This document shows, piece after piece, positions 19,962 through 32,479 of a stretch of 64,000 nt of DNA (position 1 is its first letter; every line of letters begins with the position of its first letter). The notes beneath the pieces were generated by a model, which had not been told where the DNA came from, did not search any database, and was given only the letters and a program-made list of their open reading frames with translations. The stretch spans positions 502,730,594 through 502,794,593 of the forward strand of contig NC_064619.1 in assembly GCF_023898315.1 (NCBI RefSeq). Direction: 5' to 3'. Origin of the DNA: Schistocerca nitens. Taxonomy: Eukaryota > Arthropoda > Insecta > Orthoptera > Acrididae. The position numbers were made by a program, and so were the translations under genes.

Positions 19962-22718
19962 TATGTGTCAGGTGTTGGAATCCGCACTGCGTTAACGCTT
20001 TAGCATGTTTAAGAGCATAATCGTGTGTTTATGATCTACGATGATTTCTCTCTTTCCAGTACTTTCTTGATATGGACTTCAAACACTAGAAGAATACTCC
20101 AAATTGATATCACAAGTGATTTACGTAAATAGTTTCAAACTCCTTCCATCTGGAGCACCGTCATTTACAAACCATATGTTTCTTCTTCTTCTAGCCCGAC
20201 TGTTATATCACCACAGCACTCTCAAATGTGTCTCGTCTCTACAGTCTTCGCAGAACGGCAGTTACGGTAATGGAATGAGAATGCTGCCGTGTATCAATAG
20301 CATCGGTCAGTTATAAACGTTTAGAACACGTGTTATGCTCTTTCTGGATGCAAATTAACGCAGTGTATTGATTAGGTGGAACTCAGCTCGTTGTCTTCCT
20401 GCACGATACGTCGAATAGAGTGATTGTAGTAACCTCTTACTTCTGGTCAGCTCCAAATTAAGTAGGATACAATGTTGCAGGGAGGGTTGGTTGGAGATAG
20501 AGGAAGAATTCAGAGCTGTATAGAGAGAGACCACTTAGAGTTTTGCTCAGGATCATTAGCCGACAGGTTCAACGAGGGGGCACCTCATTTAAAAATGCAG
20601 GACAGAGTGCTTCTATGGGTATTTTTCTTTTTTTCTTTTGGGGTGGTAATCATCAAAGGTGATGGTGAGATTTTTCAATCTCCGACTCTATCCTACGAAT
20701 GTGAGAGTACTTTGTGACTCCCATCCACATAGGGATACATGGACAATCGTAATAAAATCTTACCGCACTTGTAAAAATTTTCTACTACGGTACTTGGTTT
20801 GTACATCTCCTATCTGCTGCTGGCTAAACACAATACGAAACAGTGTTTATGTCATGTAATGTGTGCAGTGTAACCGATTCGTTGTATGTGCACGTGTATA
20901 TATGACTTAAAAAGGGGGGGAGGGGGGTCGGAGTCAGCAACGATACAGCAATTGAGAACCACGTTCTACATTGGAGTGTTATTGGGTGAGACAGCATCAC
21001 GAAATCGACGTGGTGAGACGTTTGGTTGACGTGGGACTTCGTTGAAAACAGTGGTTTTGAACTCGAGGAATTGAATTAAAATGCTCTGAAATTATGGAAA
21101 AATCTGGCGAAATACGTAAGACTGAGGAAAAATATGACTAAAATGACTGTTGTCATGCTCCAATCTCGGCAACTTCTCATCCGCCATTGAGAACAGTAAC
21201 TTAGACCAACTTCGTACTCTGACTCTGTTGCTATGAAATAACGAGGAGAGATGGATGATAATTGTAGGCTGCTGTCGGGTGTAAAGGCGACTGCGCTTTT
21301 TTCGCAGTATGTCAATCGATAGTGCGTGAGCACTGTTCTGCATTGATATTTATGCATCCTAAATGTATGTAATACCAACATGCATGACAATTTATTTGCA
21401 TGGCTTCCACAGATTTTGAGTGTTCGGGCTACGAGAGGCTGCTGGAAGCGAACGGCGGTAAAAGGGTGCTGGGTGCCCACAATGGCTTTAATGGCCTCCT
21501 GTCACTGAACCCGCGCGGTTCACGATCACAACATCCCCCCTCTGGCGAGTGCTACCTCTTACCAACGCGAGACGTGTCCATTCTGTGACGAACAGTCAAT
21601 GGGGACGCCATTTCCTACAAATAAATTTGATTCCTGCACACCTGAAACAGTGTATCATTGTCAGTCTGACACTGACCAAAGCAAAACATTGCCCGCAGAT
21701 AAATCTCGTTGTGTGTCATCAGTAAGAGTATAGAACATTCCTGGGAAAGCCGAACCACTACCTGTGGGAAGGTCCAGCTGCAGACTGGAAACATTGTATC
21801 ACTTTTAACCCAACACCAACCAAAGCAGTACATCTGCAGTGCATGAAGGTCTTTGTGTACCATCAGCGACAAGATAGAAGAGGCCTGGAAAAAAAATGTT
21901 CCTACATATGGGGGGAGGGCGGAGGTAGAGCGATGGAGGAGGGGAGGTAGGAGGCCATTTAAGGCTAGGCGATACATGCACTGTTCTGGTGGAAGACTCT
22001 TTTTTTATAGTTTTCGGTTTTAAGATGATTACGTTTCTTTGCTCTTAAAACGAACTGGTACCACTCACAGGGAATACATGTCTATCCATCCTGGAATATT
22101 CACACAATATTGATTATGATGCTGCTGTTGGTTCTACCAGCACTGCATATCTGGTGAAATGGTCTACTCGTCATAGTGTATGAAACTTGCAAGCTGAATG
22201 TACGTTTAATGAATATTGAATGGTGTTAAGCGCTTATTTTCAATGCAAGACTCAATGTTTCCGGTTTAATAATCATTGTAGGAAGCATAAGTTCATGCCA
22301 CAAATGTGGGTTTACATTTGTTTTGTTGGCGATTTTCTTGATTAGTACTATATCAACTATTTGCTTTGTTGCCACTGCAGAATTCTTTTCAGAAGTGTAG
22401 GGCTACAATCTTTACACGATTTGAGGTGAGGTTTGACAGTATAATATTAGTTGTAGCAAGCATAAGAATCACACCTAGAGAATACATGGCGGTAATTCTT
22501 CTTGGAGCAAATGAGGTTTGTGTTTATTCAGTCACATTCTTTAAGTAAATGACCTGCCTGACATTACGGCACTTGAGGTGCTAAGAACAGCAACACTTTA
22601 GGCAGTCAAGCAGTGTGTTACCCCATGATGAACAAGTGATATGTGTAAAATTCCCTCACCATCTATTCCTCCACGGTCTGTACAGCAGGAATCTCATCCT
22701 TCCATAGTAAACGACAAG

Positions 22719-22720
<2 letters not shown>

Positions 22721-22754
<34 letters not shown>
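22721..22754. repeat. (AC)n microsatellite
   Basis: Seventeen AC units just outside the right arm, in the orientation expected if it pairs with the (TG)n tract at 1286-1327. Confidence 0.95.
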
Positions 22755-22759
<5 letters not shown>

Positions 22760-22869
22760 TAATACATACTTAGCTGTTTCTCATTATGGTGGAGTGCTGA
22801 AACCTCTGCCAGACAGCCCACAGACAATTTACCTGAAGTATACAATAAACATTTGCTGACGATCGTCTA

Positions 22870-23580
22870 TAAACATTTGCAGTGGTAGCAGCTAGCAACT
22901 ATGGACAATGTGTCCACCTGTCGGGGACAGAGGGGGCGGATCGGCGCACTATGAGATGACTAGTATGAAGATACCTGTTTATCTCATTTATGCAGGACAT
23001 ATTATCTCAGTGATTTTTCTACGTGAGACTGATCTTTTTATTTAGCTTAGGACCGCTTTCAGACAGTGTCAGGGTATCCAGGACGTTTGAAATTACTTCA
23101 CTGCTGTCCATTCAGTTCTTCATAAATAACGAATAGTCAAGTACATCACTATTGTTCCAGAGGGTCAGTCTTTCCAAGAAAAACATTTAACAGCTTGTAG
23201 GAAGCGTCCTACTCTTGAGTCTTTAGTCCATTTGTGATTGTCACCAGGTGGATCTCCTTGTGTACCATTATGACAGGCTGCAATAGGCCTGAAAATCACT
23301 ATCCCGACTTATGGGTGAAGAGGGAGAGAGGAGAGGAGGGAGGAGGGAAGGTAAGACTGGTTCTAAGCTGTATCCACACATCAAGGTGAACAGACATACA
23401 ACTTCCTCCACCCTCTCTTGGTGAGAAGCTTTGGAGTCAGGTTTTGGGGTGGTTGTGTTATTATGATGGCTTTTCTGAATTTCCAGTACAAGTGTTGCTT
23501 TATGATCGGTTGTTTATGCATGGTGTTTTTTCTTCACGACAATTTCGATGTGTAATTAGAGCAGTTAAGCATTGCCTATC
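22870..23580. other. No gene recognised
   Basis: Mixed sequence with a short purine-rich tract near 23320-23350. No ORF or repeat ends could be supported. Confidence 0.5.
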
Positions 23581-23591
23581 AGTTGAGATAG

Positions 23592-24040
23592 CATGTATTG
23601 GCCTTCCTACACTGCAGCAGTAGTCGGTTGTCCTATCCCTTTTTATGATGAATCTCTGTTAAATTTCTTCAGCACCTATTTCACTGTTAGATCTGTAGGA
23701 AGCAACTCTTTCTACACTTCAGTGATAGTTTGCTGTCCTATCTCTTCTTACAATGTATCTTTGTACACGTTCCTGAGCAGCTATTTCACTTGAAGATCGG
23801 TAAGAAGCAACTCGTCGTGTACTTCAGTGACAGTTTGCTGTTCTGTCCTTTGTAACCATGCTGCATGTTTGTGTGCTTGTGTATGTGTGTGTGTGTGTAC
23901 AACTTCCTTAGTGGTATTTCATTTGTAGATCGATAGGAGGACACCCTTACTACATTTCAGTGGTAGTTTTCTGTTCTATCCCATCTCAACGTCTCAACAG
24001 CTTTACGCTTGTAGATCGGTAGGAATAAATTCTTCCAGCA
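23592..24040. repeat. Minisatellite, about four diverged units of 86-133 bp
   Basis: The marker AGATCNGTAGGAA (N variable) starts at 23689, 23794, 23927 and 24013. Each is followed by a TTCAGTGATAGTTTGCTGT-like and TATTTCACTT-like stretch. The longest unit contains an expanded TG run near 23878-23898. Confidence 0.7.
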
Positions 24041-24639
24041 GCAGCTGTCATTTTGAGTGGTACTGCAGACTAGAGAGCACGCAGTATGAACATACACATG
24101 CACGCAATCGGAAAAGGGAGAAAAACCTATTTTAAGTGTTCTCAGTTGAGTGCAATACACCACAGCCAGCACTGGTTCATTCTCTATCCAACACAAACAT
24201 CTCATCAACTGAAGACATTTTCCGCCAAAAATAAGTACTACACCATCCTCACCAGCCCTTTTCTTGCCAAGTCCCAAGAGGGAGAGAGGAGGCAAAGTAG
24301 CGAAGGGAAGGGGGCAATGGGTTAAGGGTGGTGACGGGAGGGATGAGGTATTTCCCAATAGGGGGAAAAGTGGCTCTGAATTGATCTGTGAGAGTCCCTT
24401 TTCCCAGAGATGTTGAGAAGAAGGAGGGGTTGGAGATTTCTTGGGAGGACTGATTATCACCAGGGCATCATAAAAAGGCCCCAGAGGGTCAATAAACATT
24501 TAGCGTAACAATAGGTTAAGGGTAGGTGGATAATTTGCCCATGAATGTACGCTAGCCTGTGAATATATGCAACCTGCAGAAACAAAATGGCCAGAACATA
24601 CTGTATGTCACCAAGCCAGAACATGCTGTATCTCACTAC

Positions 24640-24836
24640 ACAGACGGCCGGAGTGGACGAGCGGTTCTATTCGCTACAGTCTGGAACCGCGCGACCGCTA
24701 TGGTCGCAGGTTAGAATCCTGCCCTGGGCATGGATGTGTGTGATGTCCTTAGGTTAGTTAGGTTTATATAGTCCTAAGTCTATGGGACTGATGACCTCAA
24801 ATGTTAAGTCCCAAAGTGCTCAGAGCCATTTGAACC
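24640..24836 (+). mobile_element. tRNA-derived SINE
   Basis: Same family as 12886-13084, flanked by ATCTCACTAC (24630-24639 and 24837-24846). The B box carries a change (GGTTAGAATCC). Confidence 0.9.
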
Positions 24837-24929
24837 ATCTCACTACTCATGTCTAAAATAATCACTGAAACAAGTGTCAAAGTTTTCTGCTATTTCAAAT
24901 CCTGAAAAATTCTAGCACCCTCAAGGGTT

Positions 24930-25790
24930 GTGTTCAACGGCATCAGGGTAGAACATGTCTACTGAAGGATTCTTTTGTCATGGTCGTTGGCAATGGCACC
25001 CTGTTATTTTCAGTGACGAAAGCAAGTTCTGCCTGTATGTGATTGATGGATGTACATGTGTAAGGCGGAGACCTGGTGACCTGCCCATGACAGAGTGCTT
25101 TCACCCATGACTCATATGGTGTAGGGGTCATCAGCTACAAAAAATGGTTCAAATGGCTCTGAGCACTATGGGACTCAACAGCTATGGTCATCAGTCCCCT
25201 AGAACTTAGAACTACTTAAACCTAACTAACCTAAGGACGGCAGACAACACCCAGTCATCACGGGGCAGAGAAAATCCCTGACTCCGCCGGGAATCGAACC
25301 CGGGAACCTCATCAGCTACAACTCGCAATAACTTTTAGTGTTTGTGCAGGGCAAAGTTACCAGTGACCCATTGCACGGGTAATTATCACCGTGCTATTGC
25401 CATTTCTTTGACAAGAAAGTGTTGTGCTTTTTCGGTAGGACAGTGCACTTGTACCTACGACTGTTGCGGAGCAACATACTCTTCATGAAGTACAACCATT
25501 TCTCTGGGTAGCAAGATTACCACTTTTTTCGATGATTGAACACGTGTGGGACATGATGAAGCGGAAGCTTACTCATTCTCCAGGGCCTGTAACAGTCATT
25601 GTCAAATTGTAACAAAAGGTGCAAGGTGCTTGGGACAATCTATTACAGGATACCATTAGACACTTTTACGATCGTTTACATGCGAGAATACGCTCCTATG
25701 TTGCTCCTGAAGGGGTTACACGTTGTACTGATGCGACTGTTTGGGCACCATTTACTGCGACATGTGTAAAATGTTTCCGATGGTGCTGAG
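24930..25790 (+). mobile_element. Tc1-like transposase remnant, interrupted by a SINE
   Basis: Before the SINE the frame reads HPVIFSDESKFCLYVIDG with RRRPGD, which is the first catalytic Asp region of a Tc1 transposase. After it, the reading resumes through IEHVWDMMKRKL-like codons near 25540 (the Glu region) and FYDRLHARI near 25665. The SINE splits the gene at a duplicated TCATCAGCTACA. Frameshifts and stops are numerous, and TIRs were not located. Confidence 0.75.
25140..25308 (-). mobile_element. tRNA-derived SINE, antisense
   Basis: Flanked by TCATCAGCTACA (25128-25139 and 25309-25320), inserted into the Tc1 remnant. It is 5' truncated at the B-box region (GGGTTCGATTCCCGGCGG on the minus strand) and shares the tail of the common SINE family. 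Confidence 0.9.
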
Positions 25791-26469
25791 CAACAGACGT
25801 ACATTTTTTTAAAGGAATACAGCGCCATATGACCGTGTATGTCTGTATGTTTCCTGTATGCAATCTAGATTTCAGCTTTCACACCATTATCGATTGCAAT
25901 GATCTTAGACCATTAACGTCGTTTGCTGTAACTGTACAGGATGACATATTATTTGAAGCCATTATCGAGTGCATTGTTCGTACACCATTAGCATCATTTT
26001 ACTGTGTACTGTGCATATACATATGTCATCCAGCACAATACACAGGAAAATGATGTTAACGGTCTAAGAAAATTGTACTCGTTAATGGTGTGAAAGCGGA
26101 TATATAGATTGCACACAGGAATAAACAGAAATATAAAGTCAAATTCCTCAAAAAATTGTATTTCATTTCTTACACAATGGTGAATTACCTGTCACATTAT
26201 TCGTCAGTTAAATGGCCTATTCCTTGGAAGTGTTGCATTTTTTGCGATGGTGTAGTTACGATAGTTCAAAGCGCTTTTTCTCGTAAGAAGAGTGGCGTAA
26301 AGAGAATGACTACTGGGAAACTGACGTCGGAAACGCAACTGAAACTAACTCAGCTACAAATAGCGTTGCGATGAAATAGTTTGCAATCTGGTTGATGCGC
26401 GGGCAGTGAGGACGCATAACAGCAAAACTCACAGCATCTGAAGAAGACAACCGAGCCGGTATTCAAGAC

Positions 26470-27060
26470 ACTGTGCTCAAAATGCGGAAAAATACGGCTG
26501 AACACCGAGACGTACACCATGAATAAAATCCGCCTAGAGAACGTGAGTGGTCTGTCTTTCTCGCTCGGTGGCCAGCGCAGGAAGTCAGTAACAAGGCTCC
26601 GTCCTTGCTCACAAATTCTCCGCTACTCAGAGTGCAGCAGTGGCCGAACGGCACCGTTGGGGCACCTCCACAAGGTGATAATGCTCCGGACACGCGCACC
26701 GTCAGCTGTTAATTACCGCAGAGGGCTGCGCCGAGTGGAGCCGCTGATTCCGGCTGAGTGCGTGGCTCTTCCGCGGACACCCCAGCCTGCGAGCGCGCCC
26801 CTCTGGCGGCGAGGGGCCCGCACCGTAATGGAGAGGGGTTGCATCTGTAATGACGGGGGAAGTTCTGTATCTTGTCGCCACTTTAGCGGAGGAATTCCCG
26901 CACCGCCGGCGCCGATGGCGGCAAGCAGTTGTCGGGCGCGGAAGAGGGTGATGTGTCGTCATAGCGGGAGCCGTCCCTCTCCCTGGGCGCGCCCGATCAA
27001 AATGTCCTTTGCGTCAAAGTGAATCTTGCGCGAGTGGGGGCAGGCGAGCAGGGCGCGGTG
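26470..27060. promoter_or_regulatory. CpG-rich stretch, possible regulatory region
   Basis: A marked jump in G+C and CpG content against AT-rich flanks, with runs such as CGCACCGCCGGCGCCGATGG (26900-26919). The open frames across it show no recognisable domain and probably follow from the high GC. An unmethylated CpG island near a neighbouring gene, or a GC-rich repeat, are both possible. Confidence 0.35.
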
Positions 27061-27369
27061 ATTTTGTATGATGTATGTTATATCCTGAGAGCGCACGCCA
27101 CCCCACGTCTTGCAGCCCTTACGGATGAGAACTTCATGGACTTACTTCCCCTTCTATCCCATATTTGTCCTGAGCCCCAGTACGGGGGGGAAAGAGGTCA
27201 TTTCTCCGCTGGAGTATTACTCTTGTAATATATTTTCTGCCGAACTGGCGAATCTGTCGAGAGAACACTGCAAAGAGGGACAGCAGTTGAATCTCTCGCA
27301 ACCGGGATGTCTTGACCAGAATCGCTGCCGTCGATCAGCGATTTTTCCCTTTAAAATGACATCCTAACA

Positions 27370-29160
27370 GTAAGTAAAGGTGTGAAATACTACAACGATT
27401 ACTGCACGTCATCCAGAGACTTACTGACTACCACGGCACGTTTCAAGACTATTTTATTCAATGCACATCGCCAGATGTAATACGAATTACTGAATCACTT
27501 AAAATTCCGTGCGTTATATTCTTCGTCTACATCTACAGTTTAACTTCTCAAAATACTTTAAACTGTGAAACAGAGTATCATTTATATTGTATGGCTGTAT
27601 GGTACCTTCCCCAGGAAAGAGCAACATTCTTATTTCATTCAACTTGTATTTAGACAGAAGACTAGGTCACAGAATCTATCGAAAGTTACGAGGAAGCTTA
27701 CTGTTGTATTTCACGCCTACGTTGAAAGCTGTATTGTTCAGTGTTGAATGTATTGTAAGCTGTTGACAGCAGCTCTTACTGATATGGAATACTAAAGCAC
27801 AGCTGACTCATATTCAACACACAAGCACATCTTACTAAGACTAATTATTTCAGCGCAACGGACAACAATAAACCTTACACTGCAAATGTTGTACAGTTAG
27901 TCGACTAAAGATGTAGAAACGGCAAAATCATGACTCGTAACGGAATTAAATTATTATTCTTTAATCAAAAGCTCAAGCTGAATGACTGCACAAAGACTCT
28001 GTTATAGTTTTACGTACCTAATGACGACTCGAACGTCTTAGCAGGTCTGTGGAGCTAGAGGATGATTTGCCACTTCCATGTAATGCCTCAACTACTCCGG
28101 AACACTTAGCTGAAAGAAAAGTGATGCAGCCCTGTGTCTTGTGACAAGTGATTGGGCAATGGATTAGTTTAGTCCTGATAATGAGCTTTCTAAGATTTTG
28201 CTCCTCTTAAACTGAATATATTTGACTCTCTTGCAACAAATACTGTTTTAATCTGAAGACGAAACGTGAGTTTCAACAAAAATGAATGAAACTCTTTACG
28301 AGAAATGCGCTTGCCAGCTATACAGGCTACATATATGCAAACACATACGATCATTATAAAAATCTGTGTAAGACTCACGTTGCAGACAATCTTTCAACAT
28401 TATAACGTAGCCAACTAATTAAAAATAATAATAAAAATAATAAAACGCTAACCTTAGAATGTCCGTCTTGAAAGTAATAATAATCGAACTTGATATAATA
28501 GGAACCCTGTCGGTACTTAAGACACGTGATTTGGGAAGATCTGGAAACTATATAAGACTCAAATCTCGATTGCTGGATCAGACACAGAGGCGTAGTTACT
28601 GTTTACTTGGTACTCGACAATTACAGTTACAATACCAGTTTGTAAAGGAACTAAAGTACTGATATACTAACAATATTTTCTTCTATTCCACTCTTTCGAT
28701 GAGTTGCATTCCCATAACCAAATTAAGTCCACAAAAGTATAGCTGGACAAAGTAAAAGGAGGTTATCTCAAGAAAAGCCTGGAATTTGGGTTCAAAACAT
28801 TGTGTTTGAGCCAAGAGGTTTCATCCCTTTTGGAAGACAGGTGAATGTGTGTTGATATTACTCTGAAATATTTTAAACAGTATATAATGTGTTCACAATA
28901 AAAAGGTCGTTCGTACGCCTTGTTCTCACGCTCTTCCTCTTAATATGGTTCATATGATCGCTGATAACCTTAAAAGTCAGCGAGTATAGCCAAATGCCAG
29001 TGCAAAGATTTTCAGAATGGGAAATAGAAGCTTTGGTCAGCTTCATCAATTAACAGCAGGTATGACCTTGTCGGGACCTCATAAATTATAAATATTCTTG
29101 GTGCTAGAGCCGATTTTCTACGACACATGTCATCAAGAATGTGCGGACTGTTGCTTGTAT
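27370..29160. other. AT-rich stretch, nothing recognised
   Basis: Several 60-80 codon open frames lack any recognisable domain, initiator context or splice pattern. No inverted ends or TSDs were found. Confidence 0.5.
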
Positions 29161-29162
29161 AA

Positions 29163-29345
29163 TTACCGAACGGGGTAGCGCAATGGTTAGCACACTGGAC
29201 AAGCGCTCTGGAGGACAATGGATCAAAACCACGTCCGATCATCCAGATTTGGTTTCGCTGGAATGTCCCTAAATGACTCCATGCAAATACCGGGATAATC
29301 CAGTAGACACCGTCTCTATGGACCTAATCTTCCTTCCAATCTTTT
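29163..29345 (+). mobile_element. Second tRNA-derived SINE family
   Basis: The head contains an A-box-like GTAGCGCAATGGTTAGCACA and a degenerate B box (GGATCAAAACC). The body has CATCCAGATTTGGTTT and CCCTAAATGACTCCA-type sequence, different from the common SINE family of the window. No TSD was identified. Confidence 0.6.
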
Positions 29346-29349
29346 CCTA

Positions 29350-30250
29350 TTTCTCTTTCAGTTCCATAAAACATGGTTTCAAGTATTTCAGTATTTCGTA
29401 GTAACCAGCAAAAGAATCGAAACCAGTCATTTGCATTACTATCTGCAACACGGCATATGTGCTTGTCTTGCTTCATTCTAACTTTCGCTTATTGATATAA
29501 CATGAATGATTCCTGCTGGGAGCCAAGAGTCAGATAGTCAAAGAATAATCCGTTTGTACGTCTATATATCCATGCACTATTTGATGGTATTTTATTTAGT
29601 TTAGATAATACTTCAGTCGTTAAAGCGGACAGTAACTTTTTCGTGAATGGACTTAATTTCAGATTAATTTTTCGTGTATGATGAATTGCACTGTTACAAA
29701 GCCTTATCTGGTAAAGTCTGGGGTGTAACTGAATAGAGCTTTTACAATTTGCTTAAAATATTTCCGCGAACTTGAACGGGCAGTAGATATTTTGCATAGT
29801 GGTCTTATGGATCAGTTACATTAAGATCCAAAGACAGTATGTGTGCATACACCCTGTTTAAAGCTTAAAAATTAAGGACTGACAACAGTAGCTACTTGTT
29901 GTCTTCAACAAAGCGTGTCCAGATATATTATCAGAACTTTAGGCATTTAAATAAAGCCCACTGCAGAAATACACTCGCCACAATGGCAGAAAAAGAATGA
30001 CAAACTGAATTTTGCACTTTAAAATTCACCCTCTCTATAATTCAAATGTTCTATAAAATTTGTTTCCTGTTAATCAATCAAACAGGCCAATTACATGATT
30101 TTATGAGGTTTGAAGTTTCTGTTTTACATCTGTGTATTTCATTCATTACTTATAGCACTGGATTAGAAGCACACGTCACAACCAAAGTAGCGTAGTAAGA
30201 TAAATTTAGTCAGGTCCATTGTAATATTCGGTCACCTCATGGTGAACAAA
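29350..30250. other. AT-rich stretch, nothing recognised
   Basis: No ORF, inverted ends or known repeat could be supported. Confidence 0.45.
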
Positions 30251-30252
30251 TA

Positions 30253-31954
30253 CACTGAAGAGCCAAATATCGTGTAGGGCAAGTGCGAGCACGCAAAAGT
30301 GCCACAACACGACGTGGCAAGTGCTCGGACTAATGTCTGAAGTACTGCTGGGGGGAACTGAAATCATGAATCCTGCGCGTCTGGCCATAAATCCGTAACA
30401 ATACGAGGGGGTGGAGATCTCTTCTAAAAGACACGTTGCAAAACAATCACAGGTATGCGCAATAAAGTTCATGTATGGGGAGTTTGGTGGCCAGCGAAAG
30501 TATTTAAACTCAGAAGAGTGTTCCTCCGGCCACTCTGTAGCAATTCTAGACGTGTGGGGTGCCGCATTGTCCTGCTGGAATTGCCCATGTCCGTCGGAAT
30601 GCACAATGGGCAGGAATGGATGCAGGTGATCAGACAGGATGCTTGTTGCGTGTCACCTCTGAGTCGTACGTGTAGTATCATTGCCACAGATACTACTACA
30701 ACGCCGCGCCAACCCAAGGTTGGCAGACCGTCGTCTGCCGAGCACAGCGCACTCTAGCGGGCTGTGCAGCTCGATGGAACTGGAGTGTGCCTCGTTCACT
30801 TCTTAGCTAGATTTCAACCTAGGCAGACGCACTTCATAATCGGCCCTCAGCCAGTTCTGTTTGCATTGATTCTCTGAGGAGGGCCCATCAGGCTTAGTCC
30901 CTGAGAATATATTGTATTAGTTCATGGTATTCCAAGTTTCGAGATTGTTAGTTCATAGCCGCAGCTGCAGTCCTACAAACCACCGAAGATAAGTAATTTT
31001 CATTGTACTATGTGTTTCTTGAATAATAATCCTTCCCTCTAACAGTGTGCCGTACCGCATATTATCGCAACCTGGACTCCTTCAGCTCCTATAAACTCGG
31101 CTTCCTACTTATTTGCATTTAGTAACGAACTGAAAACACCCACACGTTTTGTGCCTCTAAACAGTGAGACACAATAGTATGTAGACGTATCAGGAGTCCC
31201 ATATCACTCCAACTGCACACGCTCCACACCATTACAGAGCCGCCACCAGCTTGAACATTCCCCTGCTGACATGTATGGTCCATGAATTCATGCGGTTGTC
31301 TCCATACCCGTAAACGTCCATCCGCTCGATACGATTTGAAACGAGACTCCTCCGACCAAGAAACATGTTTCCAGTCATAAACAGTCCAATGTCGATGTTG
31401 ACGGACCCAGGCAAGGCGTAAGGCTTTGTGTTGTGCAGACATCAAGGGAACACGAGTGGACCTTCGGCTCCGAAAGCCTATATCGGAGTTGTTTCGTTGA
31501 ATGGTTCACAAGCTGGCACTTGTTGTAGGACCAGCACTGAAATTTGCAGCAATTTGCGGAAGTATTGTACTTCTGTGCCGTTGAACGATTCTCTTTAGTT
31601 GTCTTTCGTCCTGTTCTTGCAGGATCTTTTCCCAGCCGCAGCGACGTCAGAGATCTGATGTTTTACCGGATTCCTGATATTCACGGCACACTCGTGAAAC
31701 CGTCTTACGGGAAAGTGCCCACTCCATCGACCGCTACCTCGGAAATGCTGTATCCCGTCGCTCGTGCACCGCCTATAAGACGATGTTCTAACTCTCTCAA
31801 AACTTGATAACCTGCCATTGCAGCAGCAGTAATCGATCTAGCATCTGCTGTTGTGTCACGTAGCCGTTGCTGACCGCAGCACCGTATTCTGTCTGTCTAC
31901 ATATCTCTGTATTTGAACACGCATACCTATACCAGTTTCTTTGGCGCTTCAGTG
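30253..31954 (-). mobile_element. Tc1-like transposon, antisense, decayed, carrying an insertion
   Basis: TIRs CACTGAAGAGCCAAA (left) and the mirror of CACTGAAGCGCCAAAG (right), between TA dinucleotides 30251-30252 and 31955-31956. On the minus strand, 31119-31445 reads WSEESRFKSYRADGRLRVWR (Asp region altered to Glu), and 30206-30604 reads FQQDNAAPHTSR (second Asp), WPPNSP near the Glu region. About 490 bp at roughly 30672-31163 are foreign and separate the two halves. A shorter copy of the same family's end is at 35816-36217. Confidence 0.85.
30672..31163. mobile_element. Insertion of unknown type inside the Tc1 element
   Basis: It splits the minus-strand transposase frame between GAGTCGTACG and GTAGACGTATCAG. 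It starts near TGTAGTATCATTG and includes a TATAAACTCGG promoter-like motif near 31090. The size and TG start suggest a solo LTR, but no convincing TSD or CA end was found. Confidence 0.4.
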
Positions 31955-31969
31955 TAAAGGCGCTATGTT

Positions 31970-32440
31970 GTAGAAAAAAAGTATCAATTCCATTCTTCGT
32001 CCTTTTCTTATAGTTACGTGTTTTAAACTTTTCTGCATGCAGCTCGTAATTTCATTGCGTTTGAGTTCCCGTTAATTTCTCGTTATTACTGTCATATGAA
32101 AATTGTAAAACCTTCTCATTATTTCATGGCGCAAGAAAATTGTAAAAGCAGCATCAAATACGTCATACCCACTATCGGAATTGACCTCTAGATGTCACGA
32201 GAGGCAGAGCCGCCAGTAAATGAAGCATTGCGTAGTCAGTGAAGAAGCAGTAGCAGCACAATGGATCGGTCTGGAGAGTTCAGTGACTATTATTCACCAG
32301 ATATCACCTGAGTAACAAGTTGATCAGAGACATTTCAAACCTTCCGAAGTTGCTCAATCCGACTATTGGTCAGCAAAACAACATTCCGACGTGATCACCC
32401 AAACCGGAAATAATTTGAAGAATACTTTCTTTCGTCTTAC
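31970..32440. other. No gene recognised
   Basis: AT-rich stretch between a Tc1 element and an antisense LINE end; nothing could be identified. Confidence 0.45.
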
Positions 32441-32479
32441 TGACGTGAGGGCAAGCCATTTTTATTATCTTTCCGTTAA

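Larger units (their letters stand above)
12028..22560 (-). repeat. Right arm of the giant imperfect palindrome
   Basis: Reverse-complement partner of 1440-11718. After removing its own insertions (SINE 12886-13084, RTE 15740-19102, mariner foldback 19278-19961) it is still about 1.3 kb longer than the left arm. Most of the excess is the 13420-14990 block. A small peptide-like stretch is shared with the left arm (12337-12519 minus strand against about 11130-11290 plus strand, both containing a VSTV-ending segment), but neither is an intact gene. Confidence 0.85.

Noticed and set aside
24086-24499. Opposing open frames of 79 and 180 codons
   Set aside because: Purine/pyrimidine-biased sequence; no known domain, no splice context, and low complexity in the longer frame.
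26519-27022. 167-codon open frame in the CpG-rich stretch
   Set aside because: Amino-acid composition reflects the GC content, no domain was recognised, and a minus-strand frame is equally open.
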